From: a virus | IMG/VR virus record: IMGVR_UViG_3300044998_000113 | Span: 1-30,575 of that record | Direction: 5' to 3' (one strand) | DNA: 30,575 nucleotides | Shown here: positions 12,322 through 19,884 of the stretch, in pieces | How the letters are laid out: the number at the start of each line of letters is the position of its first letter | How positions within the stretch are numbered: the first letter of the stretch is position 1 | Translations under genes and position numbers: made by a program | Notes under the pieces: model-generated | Databases searched by the model: none | The model's input: only the letters and a program-made list of their open reading frames with translations | What the model was told of the DNA's origin: nothing

Positions 12322-13226
12322 CGCCGTGACCCTCCACGGAATGCGATCAGGAGCAGCACGCCGGCCAGCGCAAATACCGCACCGGGCAGTAGCCAGTTGC
12401 CGTTGCCCGAGTCAGCGGCATGATTCGGTACGCGCGACCGGTCGAAATGTGGATTGGGTTTGCGCACCACGCCAACCGCCGCCTCCATATTAGCTCGGAG
12501 GTCTTCCGGCCGATCACATGCCCATAGTGCAGTGCCGTCCATCGAGGAACGGAATGCCATCGCGGTAAATGGCCCCTGGCAGTCGTAGCGCATCTCCGGC
12601 GCCAAGAACCACTCATCGCCCCGGTAGTAGGTGATGGTGTAGTCCGCAGCCAGGTCTTTGAGCGGGCCATCAAGTAGACTCATCGCTCGCTTGCGGGTGG
12701 CCTCGTCCCGGGCGCATATCATCAGGCGCGGGCGTTGGGCTTGCGCTGCGAGCGTCCCGCGCAGCAGGTCGCGTAGCTCGCCCTGCGTGATGGGGCCATC
12801 CCGGCCCGTGATGAGCGTGTCGAATCCCGGTGGCATCGGATGCGCGTCGAGATCGACGCCGTAGTTTTTGCGCGGCGCGGGCGCGGTCGATGTCACCTGG
12901 GTTTTCTCGTCGCCGTGCGCGACGAGCATATTTCCCGCCGGCATTGGCCGGGCCGCCGGAGGAATGTAGCCCACCGGTGGCGCGGCCGGTAGCTCACTCG
13001 GAGTGGCCTCCCACTGACCGGGACCCGTGCGACGATAGTATCCCTCCCCGGACACCAGATTGCCCGCCTGCACGCCGCCGACGATCCACGCCCATTGATC
13101 TCCCGTGCGCACCCAATGAGCTACGGGGGTCACTGGCGTAGGCCACGATGGAGATGGAGTCGGTGCCGGGCAGCGACCGTCCGCACGCTGGCACACTAGC
13201 GCCGCCATCAGGAGGAGCGCGCACAT
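12318..13226 (-). CDS. Exported protein, 302 aa, with C-terminal membrane anchor
   Basis: The N-terminus (MCALLLMAALVCQRADGRCP) looks like a short signal or lipoprotein-type signal peptide. A Pro-rich stretch and a W/Y-rich repeat-like region (WAWIVGGVQ; EGYYRRTGPGQWE) follow, then a central domain with NYGVDLDAHPMPPGFDTLI and RPRLMICARDEATRKRAMSL, and a C-terminal helix (NWLLPGAVFALAGVLLLIAF) ending in GGSRR, a stop-transfer pattern. From memory, proteins with a NYGVD-type motif sit beside the same cysteine-peptidase family in planctomycete prophages; that link is not verified here. GAGGTG precedes ATG 13226. It probably works with the peptidase just upstream. Confidence 0.72.
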   Translation of the reverse strand: MCALLLMAALVCQRADGRCPAPTPSPSWPTPVTPVAHWVRTGDQWAWIVGGVQAGNLVSGEGYYRRTGPGQWEATPSELPAAPPVGYIPPAARPMPAGNMLVAHGDEKTQVTSTAPAPRKNYGVDLDAHPMPPGFDTLITGRDGPITQGELRDLLRGTLAAQAQRPRLMICARDEATRKRAMSLLDGPLKDLAADYTITYYRGDEWFLAPEMRYDCQGPFTAMAFRSSMDGTALWACDRPEDLRANMEAAVGVVRKPNPHFDRSRVPNHAADSGNGNWLLPGAVFALAGVLLLIAFRGGSRR

Positions 13227-13235
13227 GATGTCACC

Positions 13236-13913
13236 TCACTCGTTGCTCGGGACCGGCGGCGGTCCGGGACGCGGGAAAAATATGGCCCATGCCTGCCCTG
13301 CACCATAGACGGAGTCCACGAAAGCTGCCTCATTCATCCATTCGATGGATTTTGGGAAGTTGTTGTCGAGAATCGCCCACAGCTTGCGCGGCCCGGAGCG
13401 TGCGGCCACGCAATTGACCATGTGGGCAATGCGCTGTCCACCGTATCGCCCAGTCGGCGAGTGGGAGTACGTGACGCACACGAGGTGCCCAGCCTGCACG
13501 GCTTCCGCGAGCAGCTCGACGAGCTGCCGATCTCGGCTCCGGTCTTGCGCCTGGTAATAGTCGGGCACGTCACCATGCTTGCGGCAAAATTGCGCTAGCA
13601 TGTGGCTCACTTTCTCGGGATACCCGCCACCTGGCTGGGTGGTCATCCACGCTTGCAGGCCGTCTAGCTCCGGGATTGCGTGCCACCGTCCGCTATGCTC
13701 AATGGAGGTGAATACACAGAGGCCAGCACCATCGCGGCCACCCGTGTTTTTCATGTGCAGTGTGGCCGGTAGGTCGCACTGCACTTCCGTCCCGTCATCG
13801 AGTCGCGGCCCAGCGACGACGGCGAAACCCGCCGCCGTCATACGCGAGTCTGCCGGCGACAGGCTCGTGACGAATACAAGCGTAAGGGCCAGAGTCAGAG
13901 CGCGGATAATCAT
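13236..13913 (-). CDS. Exported papain-like cysteine peptidase (lysis candidate)
   Basis: A 225-aa protein. MIIRALTLALTLVFVTSLSP is a clear signal peptide. The mature part has the cysteine-peptidase order: GAGLCVFTSIEHSGRW (nucleophile Cys), RIAHMVNCVAARSG (His), and WAILDNNFPKSIEWM (Asp/Asn). ATTQPGGGYPEKV-like sequence lies between (MTTQPGGGYPEKVSHMLAQF). The fold is the C39/NlpC-P60-like papain group, which includes cell-wall peptidases. The start at 13913 overlaps the preceding membrane-protein gene; a longer frame from 14201 is an out-of-frame reading of that gene. Best candidate here for the cell-wall lytic enzyme, since no muramidase or amidase is visible. The triad is seen; the lytic role is inferred. 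Confidence 0.78.
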   Translation of the reverse strand: MIIRALTLALTLVFVTSLSPADSRMTAAGFAVVAGPRLDDGTEVQCDLPATLHMKNTGGRDGAGLCVFTSIEHSGRWHAIPELDGLQAWMTTQPGGGYPEKVSHMLAQFCRKHGDVPDYYQAQDRSRDRQLVELLAEAVQAGHLVCVTYSHSPTGRYGGQRIAHMVNCVAARSGPRKLWAILDNNFPKSIEWMNEAAFVDSVYGAGQAWAIFFPRPGPPPVPSNE

Positions 13914-14137
13914 GGAGCGTCCCTCCGCGTGAGATACCGATACCCGATCATCAGCACGGCCACCGCCAGAAACGTGAGCGGCAGCCACCACGCCGCGAAT
14001 AGCCAGGCCACCGGGGCAGACAGGATGAGTAGCACGAGCACCAGCGCGAATAGCACGCCCCAGAGCGTGCCGGTGATGATCCGCCAGAGTGCGGCCGGGG
14101 CCGCAAGGATCGTGGACCAGACGGCGGGCCAGTTCAT
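13910..14137 (-). CDS. Small two-span membrane protein, holin-like
   Basis: A 75-aa protein (MNWPAVWSTILAAPAALWRI onward) with two hydrophobic segments (WGVLFALVLVLLILSAPVAW and LPLTFLAVAVLMIGYRY) and a short basic tail YLTRRDAP. Size, topology and place directly before the exported peptidase fit a holin. ATG 14137 has GGGGGTG upstream and overlaps the stop of the previous gene; its own stop overlaps the peptidase start. No family match is claimed. Confidence 0.72.
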   Translation of the reverse strand: MNWPAVWSTILAAPAALWRIITGTLWGVLFALVLVLLILSAPVAWLFAAWWLPLTFLAVAVLMIGYRYLTRRDAP

Positions 14138-14658
14138 CGCGCACCCCCATTTGCCGCCAGCCTGCGCACGGCCGCGACAAGCAGCAGCATCGTGATACCA
14201 TGCACGCCAGCTACGCCCATGAGACCCCACCAGAGCCACGTAGCGTAGACGCCAAATATGGAGAAATTTAGGTTCAGATCAAATAAACCCTCGACTTTGC
14301 GGCGATTCGCGCGCAGCCATCGGAGGTCATCATCAAATAGACCAGGTGGATCGCTGGGCTTTGCACGCCGGCGGTCATCGACCTCGACCTGGATGGGGTG
14401 GGCACTGGTCTGGAGCCAATAGCCATTGCCGAGACGGGCGCTGTCCAGGCCGGGTAATCGCTCTGGCGCCGTGCCGCACATGCAATCAGTACAGGTGCAG
14501 TCCACGCATGCGCATACCGGGGAGCGGATAGGGCGTGGCGGCCCGGCCCACCTCGATGGCGCGCACACTACCGCCATAATCGTCATCAACAGCACGATGT
14601 TGCTGCCGCACCCGATGATGGTCGCGCCGATGCTGCGCTGCTCTTGCTGCTGCGACAT
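14134..14658 (-). CDS. Membrane protein with a CxCxxC cysteine cluster
   Basis: A 174-aa protein. The N-terminal transmembrane helix (IIGCGSNIVLLMTIMAVVCA, about 14-33) is followed by a striking cluster CACVDCTCTDCMCG (Cys49, 51, 54, 56, 59, 61), a polar region with several DDR/RRR patches, and a C-terminal hydrophobic segment (about 138-165, FSIFGVYATWLWWGLMGVAG) ending NGGAR. The cysteines could bind metal or form disulfides outside the membrane. ATG 14658 is chosen because GGGAG is 7 bases upstream; another ATG two codons earlier is possible. Unknown function, within the export cluster. Confidence 0.7.
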   Translation of the reverse strand: MSQQQEQRSIGATIIGCGSNIVLLMTIMAVVCAPSRWAGPPRPIRSPVCACVDCTCTDCMCGTAPERLPGLDSARLGNGYWLQTSAHPIQVEVDDRRRAKPSDPPGLFDDDLRWLRANRRKVEGLFDLNLNFSIFGVYATWLWWGLMGVAGVHGITMLLLVAAVRRLAANGGAR

Positions 14659-14680
14659 GGCCATTCTCCCAGTTGGGCGG

Positions 14681-15112
14681 CTAGTCCAAGTTCGCGAAGT
14701 ATCGCGCCAGCGTATGCCGAAACACCCGGCACATAACGATAGTGCGGACGTCCGTCCAGCGATACACATACACCCCACGCGGATGGTCCTGATCGTCATC
14801 GCCACATGAGATAGGTGGCGGCAGAGTGACGTGGCGTAGCATCGTGGACTCTGCACATCCGATCAGCCGAGCTAGATCGAGCCGCGTGACGGTATACTGT
14901 GGATCATCCTTGGCGTTTTGGTCATGATGGCGTAGCGCTTTGAGCTTGCGTTCCAGCGCCGCCAGCAACTCACCCAGCCCGATCACCATGTCACTATCGC
15001 GATTCGCGCGATTGTCGCTCGCAGGGAATAATGGGCGACGAGCCGCAGCGCGTGCGGCTAACATCTTGATTTTCGCTTCAGACGGTCGATCATGCCGTGC
15101 ATATCGTGCCAT
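14681..15112 (-). CDS. Possible DNA-binding protein (MerR/AlpA-like helix-turn-helix)
   Basis: A 143-aa protein starting at ATG 15112 with a clear GGAGGG ribosome-binding site. The N-terminus is basic (MARYARHDRPSEAKIKMLAA), the middle helical (LGELLAALERKLKALRHHDQ), and the C-terminal part has YTVTRLDLARLIGCAESTML followed by a two-strand wing-like YVYRWTDV, which resembles AlpA/excisionase or MerR-type winged HTH domains. A longer open frame to 15331 is rejected because it overlaps the zinc-ribbon gene and lacks a start signal. The hairpin element at 15137-15157 lies just ahead of its ribosome-binding site. A regulator within the late genes is possible. Confidence 0.65.
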   Translation of the reverse strand: MARYARHDRPSEAKIKMLAARAAARRPLFPASDNRANRDSDMVIGLGELLAALERKLKALRHHDQNAKDDPQYTVTRLDLARLIGCAESTMLRHVTLPPPISCGDDDQDHPRGVYVYRWTDVRTIVMCRVFRHTLARYFANLD

Positions 15113-15130
15113 GGTCCCTCCGCTCGGATC

Positions 15131-15157
15131 ATACCACGTCTTGCGTGCCGCAAGACG
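15131..15157. repeat. Hairpin element copy C (CTTGCG/CGCAAG), intergenic
   Basis: Read on the minus strand, CGTCTTGCG-GCA-CGCAAGACG (15157-15137) is a perfect 9-bp stem with a 3-base loop, followed by TGGTATGAT. It lies in the 46-base gap between the zinc-ribbon gene and the gene starting at 15112. It matches two other copies at 21040-21070 and 26654-26684 in the stem CTTGCG...CGCAAGACGTG and the following TA. TATGAT here looks like an extended -10, but it would put the start point inside the ribosome-binding site. Confidence 0.7.
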
Positions 15158-15158
15158 A

Positions 15159-15512
15159 TCACTCGGCCCACAGGCCCAGCGGGCAGCGCATCGCCAAGAA
15201 GCGTGATTTGCGCGGCATATAGCAGCCACAGGCCTGGCAGGTCGTGCCATGCAGTTGCGGGCACCCCTGACAGATGGCCCAGCGAGCGGCGGCGATCGGG
15301 GCCGCCACTTGCGCCCCGGCGCTCGCGGCAAGCCGCGTCAGAGACCGTACCGCCTCGACGGCGATCACGCTCAGCGGTGCCGGCCCACGCTCCCATGCCT
15401 GCCTCACACGGTCGTCGGTCGGATGCTCGGCCCAATAGCGGGCCCGGCCCACGTGGCGCCGCTGGTGCCGCACACACCACCCATCGTCGGCCATGACACA
15501 AGGTGGAATCAT
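15159..15512 (-). CDS. Zinc-ribbon phage protein
   Basis: A 117-aa protein. The C-terminal 40 residues hold a Cys pattern of a zinc-binding tail-region protein: CQGCPQLHGTTCQACGCYMP, then RCPLGLW at the end. I recall the same CxxC...CxxCGC...CPxGkW arrangement in small proteins at the end of tail operons. The N-terminal part has another Cys/His set (GWCVRHQRRHVGRARYW). The ATG at 15512 overlaps the stop of the preceding gene (ATGA); an alternative ATG at 15494 would drop six residues. Zinc binding is inferred from the cysteines; role unknown, perhaps a structural clip in the tail tip. Confidence 0.72.
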   Translation of the reverse strand: MIPPCVMADDGWCVRHQRRHVGRARYWAEHPTDDRVRQAWERGPAPLSVIAVEAVRSLTRLAASAGAQVAAPIAAARWAICQGCPQLHGTTCQACGCYMPRKSRFLAMRCPLGLWAE

Positions 15513-16318
15513 TCCGCCACCGTTATTGATACTATCTGAAATCCGTATTGTACCCTATCACCTGGCAGGATGACATTCGGCTGCGTCCACCAGGTGAGAT
15601 TGCGGCCGTTGTATCCGCAGGTCGGCACCGCGAACGACGACCACTCGGCGACGTAAGGATCGCACGCTGTCAGGCCGACCCCGAATGCGCGATAATCACC
15701 GAATCCCTGCGGCCAAAACTCCAATTGGCGCAGGCGACAATGGTACGACAGCCGGAATGTATGGTCCCAGGTGCCCAATGGCCCGCTCGACATCAGATCG
15801 GGCGCCACCCATACCCGCTCGGATTTCAGCGTCTCGTCTCCGCTCCACCACAGGCAGGCGCCAGTCGCCGCGCTGCCCGTCAGCGTGGCCGACAGCGTCA
15901 TCGTGCCGAGACCGGGGTAGCAGGGCAGCGTATATTGCAGTGTCAATGAGAGCGTGCCCGGAAAATCCGTGGCCCGGTCCGTGCAGTCAGGCGCGCAATC
16001 ACACGGCGGCGGCTCGCACGATAGCGGCTCACTCGCGACGAGCAGCTTGCCGCTACTTGGATGTCTCGCGATGGGCTGGGCCATCACCATGGTATGGAGA
16101 GGCACCTGCCCCGCGCCATTGTGCTCTTGCGACGGCGATGCGACGAGCAGCTTGCCGTTGCTCGGATGGCGGGCCACCGGCATAGCGCCGACCATTTGCC
16201 CGCTCGGGAGCGGCCCCGTCGAGCACCACCCGCCGAGTGACGCGACGAGCAGCTTGCCGCTGCTCGGATGGCGGGCCACCGGCATGACCCGGCGCAGCTC
16301 ATCGACCGGGATGGTCAT
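15509..16318 (-). CDS. Distal tail or fibre protein with three PVARHPSSGKLLVAS repeats
   Basis: A 269-aa protein. Three near-identical 16-residue repeats (MPVARHPSSGKLLVAS at 12-27, MPVARHPSNGKLLVAS at 46-61, QPIARHPSSGKLLVAS at 81-96) are joined by variable 18-19-residue linkers. After Ser100 comes a Cys-rich hinge (CEPPPCDCAPDCTDRATDFP) and a beta-rich domain of about 150 residues with Trp and Cys (ACLWWSGDETLKSE; YHCRLRQLEFWPQGFGDYRA). Cys-rich openings of this kind recur, as far as I remember, in planctomycete phage tail proteins. The start at 16318 overlaps the stop of the upstream gene; the longer frame is the shadow of that gene. A receptor-binding or tail-tip role is inferred from position. 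Confidence 0.72.
   Translation of the reverse strand: MTIPVDELRRVMPVARHPSSGKLLVASLGGWCSTGPLPSGQMVGAMPVARHPSNGKLLVASPSQEHNGAGQVPLHTMVMAQPIARHPSSGKLLVASEPLSCEPPPCDCAPDCTDRATDFPGTLSLTLQYTLPCYPGLGTMTLSATLTGSAATGACLWWSGDETLKSERVWVAPDLMSSGPLGTWDHTFRLSYHCRLRQLEFWPQGFGDYRAFGVGLTACDPYVAEWSSFAVPTCGYNGRNLTWWTQPNVILPGDRVQYGFQIVSITVAE
16035..16285. repeat. Three 44-bp coding repeats
   Basis: Copies lie at 16242-16285, 16140-16183 and 16035-16078. The first two differ at one base (GCGACGAGCAGCTTGCCGYT...); the third is more diverged at its PVARHP end. They encode the ARHPSSGKLLVAS repeats. Near-identity at DNA level suggests recent duplication or gene conversion, and offers homology for repeat-number change. 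Confidence 0.88.
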
Positions 16319-16614
16319 GGGTCGTTGGGGTCCATGTGATAGTGAGTGCCCGGCAACGCCGTCCACTGGGCGTTGATTGCGTGCCAATAGTACAGGGTGC
16401 CTTCCTGGACTCGGACATTGCGCGTCCCGCCCGGAATCGGCCAAGCGATCGTAATCACGGTCTCCGAGGATGCCTTGAACCACATCGGCTCTCGGGGCAT
16501 CGGCACGCGGGCGACGGGTGGCATGGTGGCGGGGACGAGCGTCTGCTCCACGAGGTGGACCGCACGACGAATGCGCTCGGCATCCTCCACCGTCCATGTC
16601 ACCAGGTCCGCCAT
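16315..16614 (-). CDS. Small tail-region protein, 99 aa
   Basis: A soluble protein (MADLVTWTVEDAERIRRAVH onward) with an N-terminal helix and then a beta-rich part (VITIAWPIPGGTRNVRVQEG; LYYWHAINAQWTALPGTHYH). It overlaps both neighbours by 1-4 bases, so it belongs to the tail transcription unit. I recognise no family. Placed between a tail-fibre-like structural protein and the repeat-bearing distal protein, it is probably a minor virion protein. Confidence 0.68.
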   Translation of the reverse strand: MADLVTWTVEDAERIRRAVHLVEQTLVPATMPPVARVPMPREPMWFKASSETVITIAWPIPGGTRNVRVQEGTLYYWHAINAQWTALPGTHYHMDPNDP

Positions 16615-17111
16615 TACTGCGCCTCCTCTCGGAGGGTGGCTACGGCGTAGAGCCCTTGCCCCAGCGACCCCGTGCCGGCGGAGACCGTAACGACGACCTC
16701 GAATACATCACCGGCGACGTAGGTAGATGTGGCAATCGTGGCCGTTTTTTTTCCATAACCGGACTCGGCGTTGCTTAGGCCGACGGTCCCCGTGAGAATT
16801 GTGGACCCGTTTTTTAATAGATCGACCGTGATGGTCGAGTCGCCCGTCAATGCCACCCTCGTCCCGATGGCAAATTCCGTGAACGTGCCCGTCGCTCCGC
16901 GCGCGATATGTATCACGCGCCGATCGGCCGCTGGTGTGGTCGTCATACCCTGGGAGTAGACGGGCTGATATTGGTGCTCAAGTTTTGCAGCGCTGATGTC
17001 GGCGCCGGCCTGAACCGCGTCATCGGTGATCGAGCCGGCCGCCGCCCGGAATCCCCTGGAGGTCAGGTCACCGTCGACGTGGAGATCACCACGATGGATT
17101 GTCTGGCTCAT
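16614..17111 (-). CDS. Tail-fibre-like structural protein, 165 aa
   Basis: Opens with HRGDLHVDGDLTSRGFRAAA, a typical fibre or spike entry of short strands, and continues SITDDAVQAGADISAAKLEH. A beta-sandwich-like domain follows (RVALTGDSTITVDLLKNGST; VAGDVFEVVVTVSAGTGSLG). From memory, proteins with the AAKLEHQYQPVY segment occur beside tape-measure genes in planctomycete phages. GGAG precedes ATG 17111. Likely a virion protein of the tail tip or fibre; structural role inferred from pattern and place. Confidence 0.75.
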   Translation of the reverse strand: MSQTIHRGDLHVDGDLTSRGFRAAAGSITDDAVQAGADISAAKLEHQYQPVYSQGMTTTPAADRRVIHIARGATGTFTEFAIGTRVALTGDSTITVDLLKNGSTILTGTVGLSNAESGYGKKTATIATSTYVAGDVFEVVVTVSAGTGSLGQGLYAVATLREEAQ

Positions 17112-17122
17112 ATGCTGCGCTC

Positions 17123-17965
17123 CTATGTGAGGCCCAGCGGGCCGAATGGTAGCTCTCGGTAGACGCGAAACTCAATGACGTTCGGCTGTTCGCCGTGCGG
17201 CAACTTGCGGCCGGCGCCGTCCAAATGCACGGGCTTAGCCACGCGCTGCGCGTAGTCGTCGAGGATTTCTTGGTGGCGGGCGGGCGGACCGGCGTCGATC
17301 AATTCGCGGAAACCAGCATCAACTACTTGTAATTTCCACGTTTGGTAATTGACCTCAATGACATAGCTCATGGCCCAGTAGCGCGTGCCGCGGTCAAACG
17401 TCTCTTCGCCGCTGATTGCCTCAATTTTGCAGGTGTAAGGGGCAAAACCACGGAAACTGTCAGAATTGATCGCATCCGCGTAGGTCAGCACCTGGGTCGG
17501 CGAAAAACTGGCGACGTTTTTCTTGAATGTCAATACGGGACGAGACTGGTCGATTTGCAACCCCTCGAATGGGTCACCAGCCGAATTGACCAGCCCGAAT
17601 CCGTCGATCGTGACCGTGGGAATTACGCTGAGTTTTCGGAACGAAAAGCTGAGCTTGACGGGTTCTTGGAGGGGGTCACTCTCCTCTTGCTCCGTCTGCC
17701 CGCGCGTCCCGTAGGTGAGGCGCACCTCCCAGATATAGGGGTTCTCGTCATCTTGCTTCGCGGCGCGCTTCTGCAATTTCGCGGCGGCGTAGTCGGGATG
17801 ACTCGATCCGATCAGAGGGATTGAGGGGTGAGTGAGCACGTCCAGAAACGTCGTGTCGAGAGAGTCCGTCTCCGCCCACATGACGCGCGTTGGCGAACTC
17901 GTCTGCTGGTAATCCTGGTCACCAGCACGATCACGCCACGTCTCATGCACGCTCACGATAGCCAC
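17123..17965 (-). CDS. Conserved distal tail protein, 280 aa
   Basis: Directly follows the tape-measure gene (2-base gap), the usual slot for a distal tail or baseplate-hub protein. It is beta-rich and soluble, with segments VRLTYGTRGQTEQEESDPLQ, VNSAGDPFEGLQIDQSRPVL and GTRYWAMSYVIEVNYQTWKL. I recall similar proteins (an NSAGDPFD-like motif, then a hydrophobic Y/W-rich strand) at this place in planctomycete phages, but cannot name a family. The start MAIVSVHETWRDRAG at 17965 is followed by a coherent fold. Role inferred from synteny. Confidence 0.75.
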   Translation of the reverse strand: MAIVSVHETWRDRAGDQDYQQTSSPTRVMWAETDSLDTTFLDVLTHPSIPLIGSSHPDYAAAKLQKRAAKQDDENPYIWEVRLTYGTRGQTEQEESDPLQEPVKLSFSFRKLSVIPTVTIDGFGLVNSAGDPFEGLQIDQSRPVLTFKKNVASFSPTQVLTYADAINSDSFRGFAPYTCKIEAISGEETFDRGTRYWAMSYVIEVNYQTWKLQVVDAGFRELIDAGPPARHQEILDDYAQRVAKPVHLDGAGRKLPHGEQPNVIEFRVYRELPFGPLGLT

Positions 17966-17967
17966 GT

Positions 17968-19884
17968 CTATGGCCCTAGTCGGAATGGGATGATGGCGGC
18001 CCCACCTTCCGCGAGTTTCGCTAGATGGTCGGCCATGATTTCTTGTTTGCGCAGCTGCTGTTGCTGGATTTGCCGGAGCACATCCTGCGGATCGTTGCTG
18101 GGGCTGCCCTGCTGATGCTGGACGGCCGCGCTGAATGCTTCGGCGCTGCCGGCAATCAGGGCTTGGTTCGGGCGGTAGGCACTCACGCCGTCCTTGGCCA
18201 GCTTGCCGAAGGCATCGAAGGAGGCCGCCTCGAACTGACCACGAGTGAGATGCCCGGCCTCGAATAGCTCTTGCAGTTCGCGCATCTGCTGGGTGTAGGT
18301 CTCCAGCGGCGAGCGCGTATCCTCGACGATCTTGAGCGCCTTTTTGCGCAGCTCAGCATCGCGTTTGACCACGGCGGCGGCGTACTGCTCCATGCCGGCG
18401 TCAAAGGCCTCTGCTTGCGCTTTCATCTCAATCATCATGGCATCGCGGGCCGTGGCCGTGGCCCCAATGCCGCCGGCAAGTGAGGTGGGCGCACCCGTCG
18501 TGGCGAAGTCGGCGCGCATGCCCGCGAACACCGCGCGCGTTTTCTCGGCGCCTTGGCCGAACTCAAAATTCCGCAAGCCAGCGCCTAGGTCGTACGCGCG
18601 GCGGCCCTGATCAGCAAAGGCTGCGGCCATCGCCCGCGATTGCTCCGCGAAAGCGTGCATCGACTCGCCGCCCTGACCAAGCCAATTCATCAGCACGGCC
18701 ACGCCGTCGACCACTTGCGCAAATCCACTCACGATCAGCGCCAGGCCCTGATTCAGCGGCATGATGACATACTGTGCGAGGACGCCGCCGAAGACGCGCA
18801 TGCCCTCCGCCACGTAGCTCACGCCGACACCCAGCGTCTCAAAAAACGCCAGGCCAAACTCGCGCCCCTGCGCCAGCCCGGTCGTGTACTGCCCGAGCTG
18901 GTCGATGAGCGGCTGGACCAGTGGACTGATCGCCCGCCAGCCTATGGCGAGCACCTCGAATAGCGGCTCGGCAAAGCCGCGCACCGCCTGAAACGCTGCG
19001 CCTACCGCGTCCATCGCCGGCACGATGGTCGCCTCGACGATCGCACGCACCGAGCCGAGATTGCTGCGGATCGCGTCGGTGAACGCAATCAGCGACTGCA
19101 TACCTTGCTGCACGCCCATCGCCTGCATGACCTCTTCGGCGAGTCCGCCGAGCGTCATGCCGATGTTGTCTTTAAGCGTTGAAAACATGCCCAGCGTCGT
19201 CGTCGATTGGCGCTGCATCAGGCCACCGAACTCCCGCTCCATCCCCTGGAGGATCGCTACCACGCCGGTAGACGCGGAGATAGCGCCGGACTCCAGCATT
19301 TTTTCCATCTCGCCGCGCGTCACGCCCAGCGCCTGCGCGACGTACCCGCGTGCGTCGATGCCCGCCTCAGTGAGCTGATTCAATTCCTGCGTGGCTAGAT
19401 TGGTGCGGCCCTTCATCTGGCCGATGGCGCGGCCGATGCGCTCGAGTCCCTCGGCCATTCCTTGCGGCGATGCCGACGCTGCATCACCGATGATCCGCAG
19501 CATCGGAATAATGTCCGCCGCCTCGAAGCGGAATGCCAATAGCTGCTGCGCGCTGGCTCGCACCTGTGGCAACGAGAATGGCGTCTCCGCCGCAAGCCGC
19601 GTCAAATCATCTAGCATCGCTTTGGCCGCGTCACCCGATTTAAGCAACGTCTCAAACGCGATGTGCGCCTGCTCCGCGTTGACGGCGAACGTAACGCCGG
19701 TCTGCATCGTCTGCATCATCGACCCGACGCCCAGCATCGTGCCAGACAAACGCGCGATGCCGCCCAGCGTGTCGTCGATGGAGCGCACGAACATGGTCAG
19801 ATCGTTGCGCGCCGACGTAAGTCCGGCCGACAACCCCGCCGTATTGGCGCTGAGCATGATTGCGAGATTGCCGATTGTCGCCAT
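17968..19884 (-). CDS. Tape measure protein
   Basis: A 638-aa tail-length-determining protein. The N-terminal domain (MATIGNLAIMLSANTAGLSA; NAEQAHIAFETLLKSGDAAK; GRAIGQMKGRTNLATQELNQ) matches the tape-measure domain seen in siphovirus TMPs. Hydrophobic segments (about 250-420) would insert in the host membrane, and a charged helical C-terminal part (ALKIVEDTRSPLETYTQQMR) follows. At the empirical ~0.15 nm per residue it predicts a tail of roughly 95 nm. It follows the frameshifted chaperone pair at once (ATG 19884, one base after the GT stop), as in other siphoviruses. No lytic transglycosylase or peptidase insert is visible. Confidence 0.92.
   Translation of the reverse strand: MATIGNLAIMLSANTAGLSAGLTSARNDLTMFVRSIDDTLGGIARLSGTMLGVGSMMQTMQTGVTFAVNAEQAHIAFETLLKSGDAAKAMLDDLTRLAAETPFSLPQVRASAQQLLAFRFEAADIIPMLRIIGDAASASPQGMAEGLERIGRAIGQMKGRTNLATQELNQLTEAGIDARGYVAQALGVTRGEMEKMLESGAISASTGVVAILQGMEREFGGLMQRQSTTTLGMFSTLKDNIGMTLGGLAEEVMQAMGVQQGMQSLIAFTDAIRSNLGSVRAIVEATIVPAMDAVGAAFQAVRGFAEPLFEVLAIGWRAISPLVQPLIDQLGQYTTGLAQGREFGLAFFETLGVGVSYVAEGMRVFGGVLAQYVIMPLNQGLALIVSGFAQVVDGVAVLMNWLGQGGESMHAFAEQSRAMAAAFADQGRRAYDLGAGLRNFEFGQGAEKTRAVFAGMRADFATTGAPTSLAGGIGATATARDAMMIEMKAQAEAFDAGMEQYAAAVVKRDAELRKKALKIVEDTRSPLETYTQQMRELQELFEAGHLTRGQFEAASFDAFGKLAKDGVSAYRPNQALIAGSAEAFSAAVQHQQGSPSNDPQDVLRQIQQQQLRKQEIMADHLAKLAEGGAAIIPFRLGP

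Noticed and set aside
13914-14201. N-terminal extension of the cysteine peptidase frame to 14201
   Set aside because: It covers the two-span membrane protein gene in another frame; the signal peptide starts cleanly at 13913.
15128-15133. TATGAT downstream of hairpin copy C as an extended -10 promoter
   Set aside because: The start point would fall inside the ribosome-binding site of the next gene, and the other two copies lack a comparable -10.
15113-15331. Longer start for the protein beginning at 15112
   Set aside because: The extension overlaps the zinc-ribbon gene, reads through the hairpin element, and lacks a ribosome-binding site; 15112 has GGAGGG.
16035-16285. Three spaced 44-bp repeats as a possible CRISPR array
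   Set aside because: They are coding, in one frame, only three, and the intervals are coding linkers of a tail protein.
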